NCBI RefSeq assembly: GCF_030124375.1
Contig: NZ_JASKLS010000002.1
Location: 573,802-637,801, forward strand
DNA length: 64,000 bases
Reading direction: 5' to 3'
Origin: Sinorhizobium sp. 6-70
GTDB lineage: Bacteria > Pseudomonadota > Alphaproteobacteria > Rhizobiales > Rhizobiaceae
Below, piece after piece: positions 42,572 through 51,361 of the stretch; the stretch's first letter is position 1; each line of letters begins with the position of its first letter. The notes under the pieces were generated by a model that searched no databases, was not told the origin of the DNA, and worked only from the letters and a program-made list of their open reading frames with translations. The translations under genes and the position numbers were made by a program.

Positions 42572-44437
42572 CTATTTGCCGCGTCTGAGCGCCCGGAGAA
42601 GCAGTTTCGCATAAAGCCTTTCGCGCAGGTTCGCTGGAGCGGCGAGGTGCATCCTTTCAAGCGCGGCGCGCTCTGCTTGGTCAGGGCGGGCTTCGGCGAG
42701 CGACACAAGGACGGCGCGCGCAAGCGATCGCCTGGAAGCAGTTCTATGCTTCAGATAGCGCAGCGCCGGAACCAGGTGCTGTTCCTCCTCGGTGAACTCC
42801 GTGCCGAATGGAAACGTGGCGCACCAGCCTTCCTTGCGCAGCGGGAGAAGCGCTTCCGCAACAGCCTCTGGGGTATTCCGGCGGAAGGCAGTCGGAACGG
42901 TAAAATCCCTCTCGATCTTGCCGGCGGTTTTGGCCGCGTCGAGCAGTTCGTCCTGAAAGGCCGAATCGGTGACTGCCAGCATCGCGGCTATGCAGTCGCG
43001 GTCGGATTTGCCGCGTAGATCGGCAATGCCGTATTCGGTCACGACGATGTCGCGCAGATGCCGCGGCAGCGTCGTGTGTCCGTAGGACCAGACGAGGCGC
43101 GATTGACGACGCCCGCGATGCCAGCGCGCCGCGTTGAGGGTGATGATGGAGCGCGCGCCTTCGAGGGCGAAGGCCTGGGCGACGAAGTTGTACTCCCCGC
43201 CGACGCCGGAGACGACGCGGCCGTCTGCAAGCGCGTCCGATACCGTTGCTCCCATGAGCGTCACCATCATTGCATTGTTGACGAAGCGCGCGTTCACCCG
43301 GTCGGCGCGCTTCTTCTCCTCCTCGCCGTAAAGCTCGTTGACGAAGGAAATGCCCCGCATCTGGAAAAGCGCGCGCTCCTCCTCGGGCAGGTCGCGGAGG
43401 AATTGGTAGAGCGCCTTGCTGCCAACGAAGAAGCCGGAATGGAGTATCGCCCCGTCCGAGGCGCGGCGCTTGAGGATGCCTGCCCGGAATAGATCCGTGA
43501 AACCGTCGACAAACATCTCACTGGCGGCGTAGAGACCGCTCTCGAAGGCTCTCGTCTCCCGCCTTGCGGTCTCGTGGGGAGCAAGGCGATGCAGCGCGTC
43601 GGCAAAAACCTCGGGCCGGCGCTGTCGCAGGATGAGGCCCGCCGTCAACGCATCGCCCAGTGATCCGATGCCGATCTGCAGCGTTCCGCCATCCTTCACC
43701 AGGCTCGCCGCACGGATGCCGATAGCGTGATCGGCCAGCGATACCGGTTCCCGGGGCACGACGAAGAGCGGTCGGTCGCGATCGGGTCCGTCGAGGATGA
43801 AATCGAACTCGCCGGCCGGCAGCACCGCCTCGCCAGGCATGAAGGGCAATTGGGAGCTGACCTCGCCTACAAGAAGAAACGGCTCGTGCCGGGCCTTCAG
43901 CGCCGGCAGAATGTCGAGCGTGATGTCGGCGTTGCAGGACAGGCTATATTCGGCGTCGGCGCCGTCGCGGCGCTTTGCCACAAGTTGCGCGAGGACGTTG
44001 ATGCCGCGTTCGAGCGCGTATCGGCCCGCATGCGTGTAATTGGCCGAGACATAGTTCTGCTGGGCGATCTCGATCGAGAGCCAGCGCCCGGCGACGAAAA
44101 AGAACTCGCTGATGCGGACGTTTTCCGGCAGCGACCCTTCGCGCAGCGCTTTGGCATAGGTGAGCCCCGGGTAACCCGAATACAGCCGCTCGGTCATAGG
44201 TTGAAGGAAGCGGCGTTCCATCTCGCTTGACCAGGCAGGCGTTTCCAGCGTCAGCGCGGTGAGTATTTCGAGATCGACCGTTCTGTCCAGGGCCGCCCGC
44301 TCGAACAGTGCATTTGCGACGAGATTGGCCTTGCCAAGCCCGAGCGGAAGCGCAAGCACAATGTGCCCGCCGAGACACGCTATGATGCGGTCGGCGACGC
44401 TTTCGGCCCGTTGATGCTGGTCCGGCTTGCCCGTCAC
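42572..44437 (-). CDS. Acetyl-CoA hydrolase/CoA-transferase family protein
   Basis: 621 residues, longer than the ~500 usual for acetyl-CoA hydrolase/succinyl-CoA:acetate CoA-transferases. The N-terminal half has LALPLGLGKANLVANAL and QIGIGSLGDALTAGLILRQ. The C-terminal half carries SGVGGEYNFVAQAFALEGAR, TTLPRHLRDIVVTEYGIADL and GKSDRDCIAAMLAVTD, which match the AcetylCoA_hyd_C domain. It would move CoA between short-chain acids or release acetate from acetyl-CoA. Its ATG overlaps the stop of the FadB-like gene (ATGA), so it belongs to the beta-oxidation operon and may prevent CoA depletion (inference). Confidence 0.87.
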   Translation of the reverse strand: MTGKPDQHQRAESVADRIIACLGGHIVLALPLGLGKANLVANALFERAALDRTVDLEILTALTLETPAWSSEMERRFLQPMTERLYSGYPGLTYAKALREGSLPENVRISEFFFVAGRWLSIEIAQQNYVSANYTHAGRYALERGINVLAQLVAKRRDGADAEYSLSCNADITLDILPALKARHEPFLLVGEVSSQLPFMPGEAVLPAGEFDFILDGPDRDRPLFVVPREPVSLADHAIGIRAASLVKDGGTLQIGIGSLGDALTAGLILRQRRPEVFADALHRLAPHETARRETRAFESGLYAASEMFVDGFTDLFRAGILKRRASDGAILHSGFFVGSKALYQFLRDLPEEERALFQMRGISFVNELYGEEEKKRADRVNARFVNNAMMVTLMGATVSDALADGRVVSGVGGEYNFVAQAFALEGARSIITLNAARWHRGRRQSRLVWSYGHTTLPRHLRDIVVTEYGIADLRGKSDRDCIAAMLAVTDSAFQDELLDAAKTAGKIERDFTVPTAFRRNTPEAVAEALLPLRKEGWCATFPFGTEFTEEEQHLVPALRYLKHRTASRRSLARAVLVSLAEARPDQAERAALERMHLAAPANLRERLYAKLLLRALRRGK

Positions 44438-46542
44438 GTTTCTCCGCTCATTGCGTCCCAGCCCTTGTCGGGGGCAAACCGAGGCCCGTGCTGCTGTTCG
44501 AGCCGCCTCAACGTCTCCAGAATGTCTGACGCGCCGCGCCTGCGCGCGTAATGCATCGGCCCGCCACGGAACGGCGCGAAACCGGTCGCAAAGATCATCG
44601 CGCCATCGAGCGTATCCTCGTCTTCGACGATGCCCTCGCGCAGACAGCGCACGCAGGTATTGAGCATGGGCAGAAGAAGGCGCTCCGCCATCTCCGGGCC
44701 GGGTCCCGGCGCACCGGATCCCTTTTTTGGCTTGCGCTTGCCGTCATAGCCGTAAAGTCCCTTGCCCGCCTTTCGGCCGGTCTCGCCACGGTCAACCTTC
44801 TTTTCCAGCCACGCCGGAATGTCGGCGATGGGATCATCGAGCCTGTCCTTGAGCATCCTGACGACCTCGAGGCCGATGTCGAGCCCGATGCGGTCGGCGA
44901 GCTCGATCGGACCCATCGGCATGCCGAACTCCTCCGCCGCCCGGTCGATCGTCTCCTTGGGCGTTCCCTCGTCGAGCATGACGAAAGCCTCGGTCAGATA
45001 CGGCGTCAGTGCACGGTTGACTAGGAACCCGGGCGCGCTCTTCACGGCGGCGGGCAACCTGTCGATCGCGCCGCAGAAGGCATGCGCCCTGTCGAGCGTC
45101 GCCTTACTCGCCTGGTCATGAGCAACAACCTCGACGAGCTCCATTTTTGCGACCGGATTGAAGAAATGCAGGCCGACGAGCCGATCCGGAAAGGTCAGGC
45201 CCTCGCGCAACGCCTCGAGCGGAATGCTCGACGTGTTGGTGGCGAGGATCGCGTCCTTGCGCATTTTCGGCTCGATCCCGTCAAACACCTTGCGTTTGAC
45301 ATCCAACTTTTCCACGACGGCCTCGATGACGAGATCAGCCTTGGCGGCCCCTGCCCCCTCGAAATCGGGGATCAGGCGGTCGAGCGCGTCGCGCCGCTCG
45401 ATGCTCGAATGAAGCTTCTGGTCGTAAAACGCCGCGGCGCGGCCAATCGCCCTGGCGATGGCGTTGCGGTCGAGGTCGGCGAGCGTGACACGCAGTCCCC
45501 GCGCCGCGCACCAGGCTGCGATGTCGCCGCCCATCGTGCCCGCGCCGATGACGTGGACGTGCCGAATGCCGCTTTCGCCCTTAGCGGAGCCCTTCAGCTT
45601 CTCACGCAGGAAGAAGACACGGATAAGGTTCTGCGCGGTCTCGCTGACAAGCAGTTCCGAGAACGACGCGATCTCGGCTTCTTGCATTGCCTTGCTGTCG
45701 CCGCCGTGCTCCTCCCAGAGGTCGATGAGGCGGTAGGGTGCCGGGTAATATCGCTTCGGCGCGCGTTTCTCCGCCTCGCCCCGCATCTGCCGGGCGGCCA
45801 ACTGGCGTGCCGGCCGCAGGCCGAACACGCTGGATTTCCAGTTGCCGCCGTCCTTCTTCATCTTGCCGGCGACGGCCGCGCGCACGGCGTTTTCAACATG
45901 GCGCTCCTCGATAACGGCGTCGACGAGACCGAGCGCCTTCGCCTTCTTCCCATGCACCGTCTTTCCCATCAGCATCATCGTCATCGCCTCGACAGGGTCG
46001 ATCAGCGCCGTCAGCCGGAACGTCCCGCCAAGCCCCGGATGCAGGCCAAGCATGATTTCGGGGAAGCCCAGCTTCGCGTCGCCCAAAGCCATGCGGTATT
46101 TGCAGGCGAGCGCTAGTTCGAGCCCACCGCCGAGGCAGTAGCCGTGGATCAAGGCCACCGTCGGTATCCTGAGTGCCGCAAGACGATCGACGATTTCGTG
46201 CGCCCGCCTCATGCGCTTCTCGACCTCGCGCGCCTCGGTCACGCCCTTGAAGTCGTGGATGTCCGCGCCGGCGATAAAGCCGCCTTTCTTGGTCGAGCGG
46301 ATGACGAGCCCCTTGGCGCCCATGCCTTCAATATCGCCAAGCGCCATGTCCAGTTCGGCGAGAACCGATTCCGACAGCGTGTTCGTGCTTTCGCTGGACC
46401 TGTCGAGCAAAAGCCAGGCGATGTCGTCCGGCCCCATGCTCAGCCGCCAGTGCGTGAAAACCTTCGCGGCGTCGCGCGGTCCGAACTCCATCTTGCGGGG
46501 GGCGGGCGTTTTCCAGACGGACGCATTTGTGGCTGGCATCAT
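44434..46542 (-). CDS. Multifunctional enoyl-CoA hydratase/3-hydroxyacyl-CoA dehydrogenase (FadB/FadJ-like)
   Basis: About 702 residues. The N-terminal crotonase domain has HGYCLGGGLELALACKYRMA and GFPEIMLGLHPGLGGTFRLT, with the two catalytic Glu positions. The NAD-binding domain begins HVIGAGTMGGDIAAWC. The catalytic-His segment is GLHFFNPVAKMELVEV. The C-terminal dehydrogenase dimer domain includes GMPMGPIELADRIGLDIGLE and GLYGYDGKRKPKKG. It performs hydration and second oxidation of fatty acyl-CoA. ATG codons at 46542 and 46539 overlap the thiolase stop; the longer frame upstream is a shadow of thiolase. Confidence 0.94.
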   Translation of the reverse strand: MMPATNASVWKTPAPRKMEFGPRDAAKVFTHWRLSMGPDDIAWLLLDRSSESTNTLSESVLAELDMALGDIEGMGAKGLVIRSTKKGGFIAGADIHDFKGVTEAREVEKRMRRAHEIVDRLAALRIPTVALIHGYCLGGGLELALACKYRMALGDAKLGFPEIMLGLHPGLGGTFRLTALIDPVEAMTMMLMGKTVHGKKAKALGLVDAVIEERHVENAVRAAVAGKMKKDGGNWKSSVFGLRPARQLAARQMRGEAEKRAPKRYYPAPYRLIDLWEEHGGDSKAMQEAEIASFSELLVSETAQNLIRVFFLREKLKGSAKGESGIRHVHVIGAGTMGGDIAAWCAARGLRVTLADLDRNAIARAIGRAAAFYDQKLHSSIERRDALDRLIPDFEGAGAAKADLVIEAVVEKLDVKRKVFDGIEPKMRKDAILATNTSSIPLEALREGLTFPDRLVGLHFFNPVAKMELVEVVAHDQASKATLDRAHAFCGAIDRLPAAVKSAPGFLVNRALTPYLTEAFVMLDEGTPKETIDRAAEEFGMPMGPIELADRIGLDIGLEVVRMLKDRLDDPIADIPAWLEKKVDRGETGRKAGKGLYGYDGKRKPKKGSGAPGPGPEMAERLLLPMLNTCVRCLREGIVEDEDTLDGAMIFATGFAPFRGGPMHYARRRGASDILETLRRLEQQHGPRFAPDKGWDAMSGET

Positions 46543-47948
46543 GCGACCTCCACGAGCATGGCGCCGCCTTGCCCGCCGCCGATGCACTCGGTCGCGATAC
46601 CGCGCCTCAAGCCACGATGATGCATGGCGTTGACGAGATGAAGCACGAGGCGGTTTCCGCTCGTGCCGACCGGATGCCCGAGGCTGATCGCCCCTCCATC
46701 CACATTGAGCCGGTCGCGTTCGATGCGCCCGAAGACGCCGTCGAGGCCGAGCACGTCTCGGCAATATTCCTCATCCTGCCATGCGGCAAGACAGGCGAGC
46801 ACCTGCGCGGCGAAGGCTTCGTTGAGTTCCCACAGGTCGATGTCCTCAAGGGAGAGATCTCGGCGTTTCATGATTTCAGTGGAACACAATGTCGGGGCCA
46901 GCCCCATGATCGAAGGATGGAGCGCCGACCATTCGCTGTCGATTATGCGGGCGAGCGGCGTGAGCCTGTGCTTGCTCATCGCCTCTTCCGATGCAAGGAC
47001 GACCCAGCACGCGCCGTCCGTGATCTGGCAGGAATTGCCGGCGGTGATGTTGCCGTAAGGTTTTTCGAAAACAGGGTCCAACTTCGCGAGCTTCTCCATC
47101 GACGTGTCAGGCCGCACACCGTCGTCATGGTCGTAGAGCATGCCGGCGCGGCAAGTCGCCGGAACGATCTCGCCGTCGAGCAAGCCGTTGTTTTGCGCGC
47201 GTGCCAGGCGTTGATGGCTTTCAAGGGCATAGGCGTCGGCCGCTTCACGCGTGATGCCGAAGAGGTGGCCGATGACTTCCGCCGTCTGGCCCATGTTGAG
47301 TTCGGTGATCGGATCGGTGAGCCCACGTTCAAGGCCAACCACCGGCTTCGCCATCTCCGGCCGAAAGCCAGCCAACGCGGTGGTTTTCTCCCAGGATGTC
47401 TTTGCCGTTGCGACGGTACCGAACCATTCGACCGCTTGCTCGCGAAGCACCAGCGGCGCATGCGACAGCGCTTCCGCGCCGCCCGCCATGATGAGTTCGG
47501 CCTCGCCCGTTTCGATCATCCGGAAGGCGCTATCGATCGACTGCATGCCCGAGCCGCAGTTGATCTGGACGGTGAAGGCCGTGATCGCCGCACCCATGCC
47601 GAGCCTGAGCGCGGCGACGCGCGCCGGATTCATCTCGTCGGCGATGACGTTGACGCATCCGAGAATGACGGCGTCGAATTCGTCCGGAGGGAAAGGCAGG
47701 CGCATGAGCAGCGGGCGCCCGCATTGCACAGCAAGATCGACCGGCGTGAACGGCCCCGGCTTGTTGCGGGCCCGGAGAAAAGGGGTGCGCGCACCGTCGA
47801 CCAGATAGACGGGACGCCCAGAACTCGCCGCTGTCCGCTTGGGGGATCTCGATCCGCCGGCGATCGGCTTCCCGGATGTGGACGCCTTCGCCGTGCGAGC
47901 CGGGCTCTTTGCCTTGGTCGCTGCAGCAGAGTTCGGCGCCTTCGCCAT
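46539..47948 (-). CDS. Acetyl-CoA C-acyltransferase (thiolase, FadA/FadI-like) with basic N-terminal extension
   Basis: 469 residues. The thiolase core starts near residue 45 (RPVYLVDGARTPF), with nucleophile Cys131 (INCGSGMQS), the His motif ISLGHPVGTSG and the second Cys in ATECIGGGQGG. It cleaves 3-ketoacyl-CoA to acetyl-CoA. The first ~44 residues are an Ala/Lys/Ser/Pro-rich basic tail absent from ordinary thiolases. GGGGAGC nine bases before the ATG supports this start. First gene of the operon thiolase - FadB-like - CoA hydrolase. Upstream, GAACGTTC at 48040-48047 is a small palindrome that a TetR-type regulator could use. Confidence 0.92.
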   Translation of the reverse strand: MAKAPNSAAATKAKSPARTAKASTSGKPIAGGSRSPKRTAASSGRPVYLVDGARTPFLRARNKPGPFTPVDLAVQCGRPLLMRLPFPPDEFDAVILGCVNVIADEMNPARVAALRLGMGAAITAFTVQINCGSGMQSIDSAFRMIETGEAELIMAGGAEALSHAPLVLREQAVEWFGTVATAKTSWEKTTALAGFRPEMAKPVVGLERGLTDPITELNMGQTAEVIGHLFGITREAADAYALESHQRLARAQNNGLLDGEIVPATCRAGMLYDHDDGVRPDTSMEKLAKLDPVFEKPYGNITAGNSCQITDGACWVVLASEEAMSKHRLTPLARIIDSEWSALHPSIMGLAPTLCSTEIMKRRDLSLEDIDLWELNEAFAAQVLACLAAWQDEEYCRDVLGLDGVFGRIERDRLNVDGGAISLGHPVGTSGNRLVLHLVNAMHHRGLRRGIATECIGGGQGGAMLVEVA

Positions 47949-48176
47949 TCGCTAAGCTCCCCATATTCGTCGACGGGATGTCAGCCGACTTTCTCCTCGG
48001 AGAAGACAACGCTCCTACCGCGGGGATGCCGTGTTGACCGAACGTTCAAAGCCGGTGATCGTTCCGCGTGCAAGCGGAGATCCTCTCGTCCGTGCCTACT
48101 TGTTCGAGGCCGCAATCACCTTGTTGGACGCGCGTCGGGAAATGGTCGGCACTCAACCACCCAGGCTGGCAATCTC

Positions 48177-49490
48177 CTATTGAACGGCTGTCGTCCCATA
48201 AACGAGGTTCGGCAGCCAGAGCGAAAGTTGCGGGAACATGCTGAGCATCAGCAGCAACACCATCATCATCGCGAGATAGGGCAACACCTCGCGCGCATAG
48301 GCCATCATTGGAACCTTCAGCACCATCGACGAGATGTACATCAGGCCGCCGACCGGCGGCGTGATGCCGGCGATGGTCAGGTTGGTGATGAAGACGATGC
48401 CGAAATGCACACGATCGATACCGACGCCGTCGATAATCGGGATCAACATCGGCGTCAGGATAATCAACGCCGCCGAGCCCTCGATCGCTGTACCGATGAC
48501 GATCAGAAGCACGTTGATCAGCAGCAGCATCAGCAGCGGGTTGTCGGTCGCGCCACCGAGCCAGCTCGACATCGCCTGCGGCACCTGTTCCCAGGCGAGG
48601 TAAAAACCGAAGGCCGCAGCCGCGCAGATCATGATCATGACCACGGCTGAATCGCGCACGGACTCGGCAAGTACCTCGGGGATCTGACGGATGGTGAACT
48701 CGCGGTAACCGAAGACTGCAACGAACAGCACGTAGACGACGACGACCGCGCCAGCCTCTGTGGTCGTGAACAGCCCATAGCGGGTGCCGACGAAGATGAC
48801 CACCGGGATCGAAAGCGCCCAGATGCCATCGACAAGCGCCTTCACGCCTTCGGCGCGCGTTGCCCGCTCCTTGCGCAGCGGCTTGTAACCTCGCTTCCTG
48901 GCAATGAAATAGGTGGTGATCATCAGCCCACCGGCAAGCACGAGGCCGGGCACGACGCCGGCCGCAAACAGCCGACCGATCGAGGTTTCGGCAAGGAATC
49001 CATAGACGATGAGGCCGATCGACGGTGGTATGAGGCTGGTGATGATGGCGGCTGACGAGGTGATGACCGCGGCGAAAGCACGGCTGTATCCCCTCTCCGA
49101 CATCTCGACGCCGAGGGTCTTCGCCAGCATCGCCGCGTCCGCATTCGCGGACGCAGTCAAGCCGCCGAGCAGGGTGCCGAGGACCGTGCACATCTGAGCG
49201 AGCGCGCCGGTCATATGGCCGACGAGGACGTCGGCGAGGTTGAGTAACCGACGCGTGATGCCCGAGGCGTTCATGATGCAGCCCGCGAGCACGAAAAGCG
49301 GCAGCGCCAGCAGAGACACGGACTGACTTCCTTCGGCCATCTCCTGGGCGAAGTTGGCAAGCGGAATCATATCCATGTTGAGCAGGAAGAAGGCCAGCGC
49401 TCCGATCGCCATCGCCCAGGTGATCGGAGTCGACAGCAGGAAGAGCACGACGACGAGCAACGATGGGCCGGCAAGATGAAAGAAGGTCAT
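48177..49490 (-). CDS. TRAP transporter large permease (DctM type)
   Basis: 437 residues, about twelve hydrophobic helices. Marks: LALPLFVLAGCIMNASGITR, GLTASANADAAMLAKTLGVE, SSAAIITSLIPPSIGLIVYG, and FITNLTIAGITPPVGGLMYI near the end. It translocates an organic acid or sugar acid using the sodium gradient together with DctQ and DctP. The ATG at 49490 overlaps the DctQ stop (ATGA); the longer frame is a shadow of DctQ. Confidence 0.94.
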   Translation of the reverse strand: MTFFHLAGPSLLVVVLFLLSTPITWAMAIGALAFFLLNMDMIPLANFAQEMAEGSQSVSLLALPLFVLAGCIMNASGITRRLLNLADVLVGHMTGALAQMCTVLGTLLGGLTASANADAAMLAKTLGVEMSERGYSRAFAAVITSSAAIITSLIPPSIGLIVYGFLAETSIGRLFAAGVVPGLVLAGGLMITTYFIARKRGYKPLRKERATRAEGVKALVDGIWALSIPVVIFVGTRYGLFTTTEAGAVVVVYVLFVAVFGYREFTIRQIPEVLAESVRDSAVVMIMICAAAAFGFYLAWEQVPQAMSSWLGGATDNPLLMLLLINVLLIVIGTAIEGSAALIILTPMLIPIIDGVGIDRVHFGIVFITNLTIAGITPPVGGLMYISSMVLKVPMMAYAREVLPYLAMMMVLLLMLSMFPQLSLWLPNLVYGTTAVQ

Positions 49491-49999
49491 ATCAGCGATT
49501 CCGCATTGCGATGCACCCGGACGGTCCACGGTCTTTCGACGATGAGGTGCTGGATGAACATGCCGGCAGATGCCACGCCGAGCGGGCCGTAGGAGAGGCT
49601 GCGCGACAGGTCGAGCGCGATGGTGTGGACCTGGCGCGACGTCCAGGCCTGCCACGCAAACAGCACCGTCATCACCACGAAGAAGACGGCGAGCAACAGG
49701 TAATTGAACCAAGCAATCGCCTTTTGCCAGCTCGCAGGCAACGCCGTGACCAGCACATCGATCGCCGCATGCGTTCCCAGACGGACGCCGGCAACGGCGC
49801 CGAAAAAGACGAGATAAGCGAAGGCCATGACCGCCAGCTCGTAGGTCCAGGCGGCCGGTTGAGGGAAAATGTAGCGGCTGACAACGCCCCAGAGGATCGA
49901 GAAGACGATGACGATGAGCGCGGCAACGCCGATCGCCTCGTCGGCGCGGCGAAAACTGAGAAGAGGAATGGTCTCTTCCCGCAAGAGTGAGGTTTCCAT
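49487..49999 (-). CDS. TRAP transporter small permease (DctQ type)
   Basis: 170 residues with four membrane helices and the usual WxxE/D-like core (FPQPAAWTYELAVMAFAYLV, GVRLGTHAAIDVLVTALP). I chose the ATG at 49999 because TGAGG lies six bases upstream; ATGs at 50014 and beyond lack a ribosome-binding site. It lies between the binding protein, separated by 160 bases with a stem-loop, and the large permease, which overlaps it. Confidence 0.9.
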   Translation of the reverse strand: METSLLREETIPLLSFRRADEAIGVAALIVIVFSILWGVVSRYIFPQPAAWTYELAVMAFAYLVFFGAVAGVRLGTHAAIDVLVTALPASWQKAIAWFNYLLLAVFFVVMTVLFAWQAWTSRQVHTIALDLSRSLSYGPLGVASAGMFIQHLIVERPWTVRVHRNAESLI

Positions 50000-50139
50000 G
50001 GCGGCCTCAGTCATTTGGAGAGAAGGAGATGGGTGGCTCAATGTGCCACCCATTTTCGGCTCGGCTGTGCCCGTCTCACATTCTGCGTCAGTCAAGTCAC
50101 CGATGCGGTGTCGCCGTCAGGCCAGCGCCGGGTTGCCGG

Positions 50140-50164
50140 AGTAGGGCGGCTTCGTCGCCCTACT
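50140..50164. other. Intercistronic stem-loop after the TRAP binding-protein gene
   Basis: Perfect 9-bp arms AGTAGGGCG and CGCCCTACT around a 7-base loop; the right arm includes the stop codon of the binding-protein gene. No T-run follows on the transcribed strand. It is probably an attenuation or mRNA-stability element before the DctQ gene. Confidence 0.7.
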
Positions 50165-51134
50165 GCGCCATCGCCTTCTGCACGCGGTCGTAGATGCCCG
50201 GGGTAATATTCGGCACCTTGTCATAGGCGACGCGCGAGGCTTCGACGAAAGCCGGAATGTCGACGTCTGTTACGATCTCGACACCGGAATCGGTCAACTG
50301 CTTTGCATAGGCATCGTCGGTTTCAAGGGTCATCTGCGTCAGTTCCTTGGCGATCGTCTGCCCCTCCTCCAGAAGGATCTTCTGCAGGTCTTCGGGCAGG
50401 CCGTTGAAAAACTGGGTGGATGCGACCCAAGCGGTGAACATGATCTGATGGCCAGTCTTCGAGATGACCTTGCGGGTTTCGTTCAACTTCGCCCCGGCGA
50501 TCGATCCGAATGGCCCCTCAGCGGCGTCGACGACGCCGGTCTGCAGCGCATTGTAGACATCGCCCCACGGCAGTTCCGTCGGGCGCGCGCCGTAGCCGCC
50601 GAAGGTCGCCATCATGATCGGCGAGGACGGCACGCGGATCGTCACGCCGGAAAGATCAGCCGGGGTGCGGACCGGTTTGTTGGAGATGATGTGGCGGTAT
50701 CCGAAGAGACCGTTGGGCATGATGATCTTGATGCCCTGCGCCTCGAGCTTGCTGGACAATTCCTTGTAGAGATCGGATGCGAACAGGCGATCCGTGGCCT
50801 GGAGGCTCGGATAGACGTAAGGTCCGGCCAGGATCGACATGTCGGGCACGAACTGGCCGAGCTGGCCGTAGTCGGTGGCGCTGAGCAGGCTGGCACCGCT
50901 CATCACCATTTCGTTGACCTTCTTCTGGGCGCCGAGCTGATCACCGGTCATTACGGTAATGGCGATTCGGCCATCCGAGCGCTTCTCGACGCGTTCGGAG
51001 AAGGTCTTCATCGCCTTGACGATCGGCTCGTTGGGATTCACCTGCGAGGTCGAGAAACGCAGGCTGTATTCCTGCGCGTTCGCGCCGACATAGGATAAAG
51101 CGGCCATGGCGGCGGCGAGCATGAACTTCTTCAT
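50160..51134 (-). CDS. TRAP transporter substrate-binding protein (DctP type)
   Basis: 324 residues with signal peptide (MKKFMLAAAMAALSYVGANA). The family Arg segments are visible in LSGVTIRVPSSPIMM and GYGARPTELPWGDVYNALQT, followed by GVVDAAEGPFGSIAGAK. The ligand is an organic or sugar acid; the adjoining fuconate pathway makes a fucose-derived acid possible but unproven. GGAAGAGGAGG precedes the ATG at 51134. Upstream lies a 20-bp inverted repeat. Confidence 0.92.
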   Translation of the reverse strand: MKKFMLAAAMAALSYVGANAQEYSLRFSTSQVNPNEPIVKAMKTFSERVEKRSDGRIAITVMTGDQLGAQKKVNEMVMSGASLLSATDYGQLGQFVPDMSILAGPYVYPSLQATDRLFASDLYKELSSKLEAQGIKIIMPNGLFGYRHIISNKPVRTPADLSGVTIRVPSSPIMMATFGGYGARPTELPWGDVYNALQTGVVDAAEGPFGSIAGAKLNETRKVISKTGHQIMFTAWVASTQFFNGLPEDLQKILLEEGQTIAKELTQMTLETDDAYAKQLTDSGVEIVTDVDIPAFVEASRVAYDKVPNITPGIYDRVQKAMAQ

Positions 51135-51165
51135 TGGTCCTCCTCTTCCGGACTCCCCTCCGGAT

Positions 51166-51185
51166 TTCATTCATAAGCGAATGAA
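51166..51185. promoter_or_regulatory. Inverted repeat upstream of the TRAP operon, candidate operator
   Basis: The arms TTCATTC and GAATGAA enclose six bases, 32 bases upstream of the DctP start. The AT-rich surroundings (to 51205) suit a promoter. The regulator is not identified; a GntR- or IclR-type protein would fit this symmetry. Confidence 0.4.
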
Positions 51186-51361
51186 TAAGTTATTTACAAA
51201 TGATCCTCGGGCGTCAAGAGGAATGTCGCAAGGTGGCGATGATACGGTGCAGGGACCGTAAATCGCGGCAACTTCGAAAAAACATAGGGCCGCCGCAGGA
51301 TTCCTGCGACGGCCCACAAAATAGAGTGAATAGGTGCGTTATATATGAATATGTGCGGAGT

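Noticed and set aside
44434..46764. N-terminally extended FadB-like frame
   Set aside because: The extra 74 codons overlap the thiolase gene in another frame and are Arg-rich; tandem ATGs at 46542 and 46539 overlap the thiolase stop and are the natural starts.
48040..48047. Palindrome GAACGTTC upstream of the thiolase operon as a fatty-acid regulator operator
   Set aside because: Only eight bases are symmetric and no regulator gene is adjacent, so it is mentioned with the thiolase but not called as a site.
48046..49191. 381-codon minus-strand frame overlapping the TRAP large permease
   Set aside because: His/Arg/Cys-rich out-of-frame reading of DctM; it lacks any motif.
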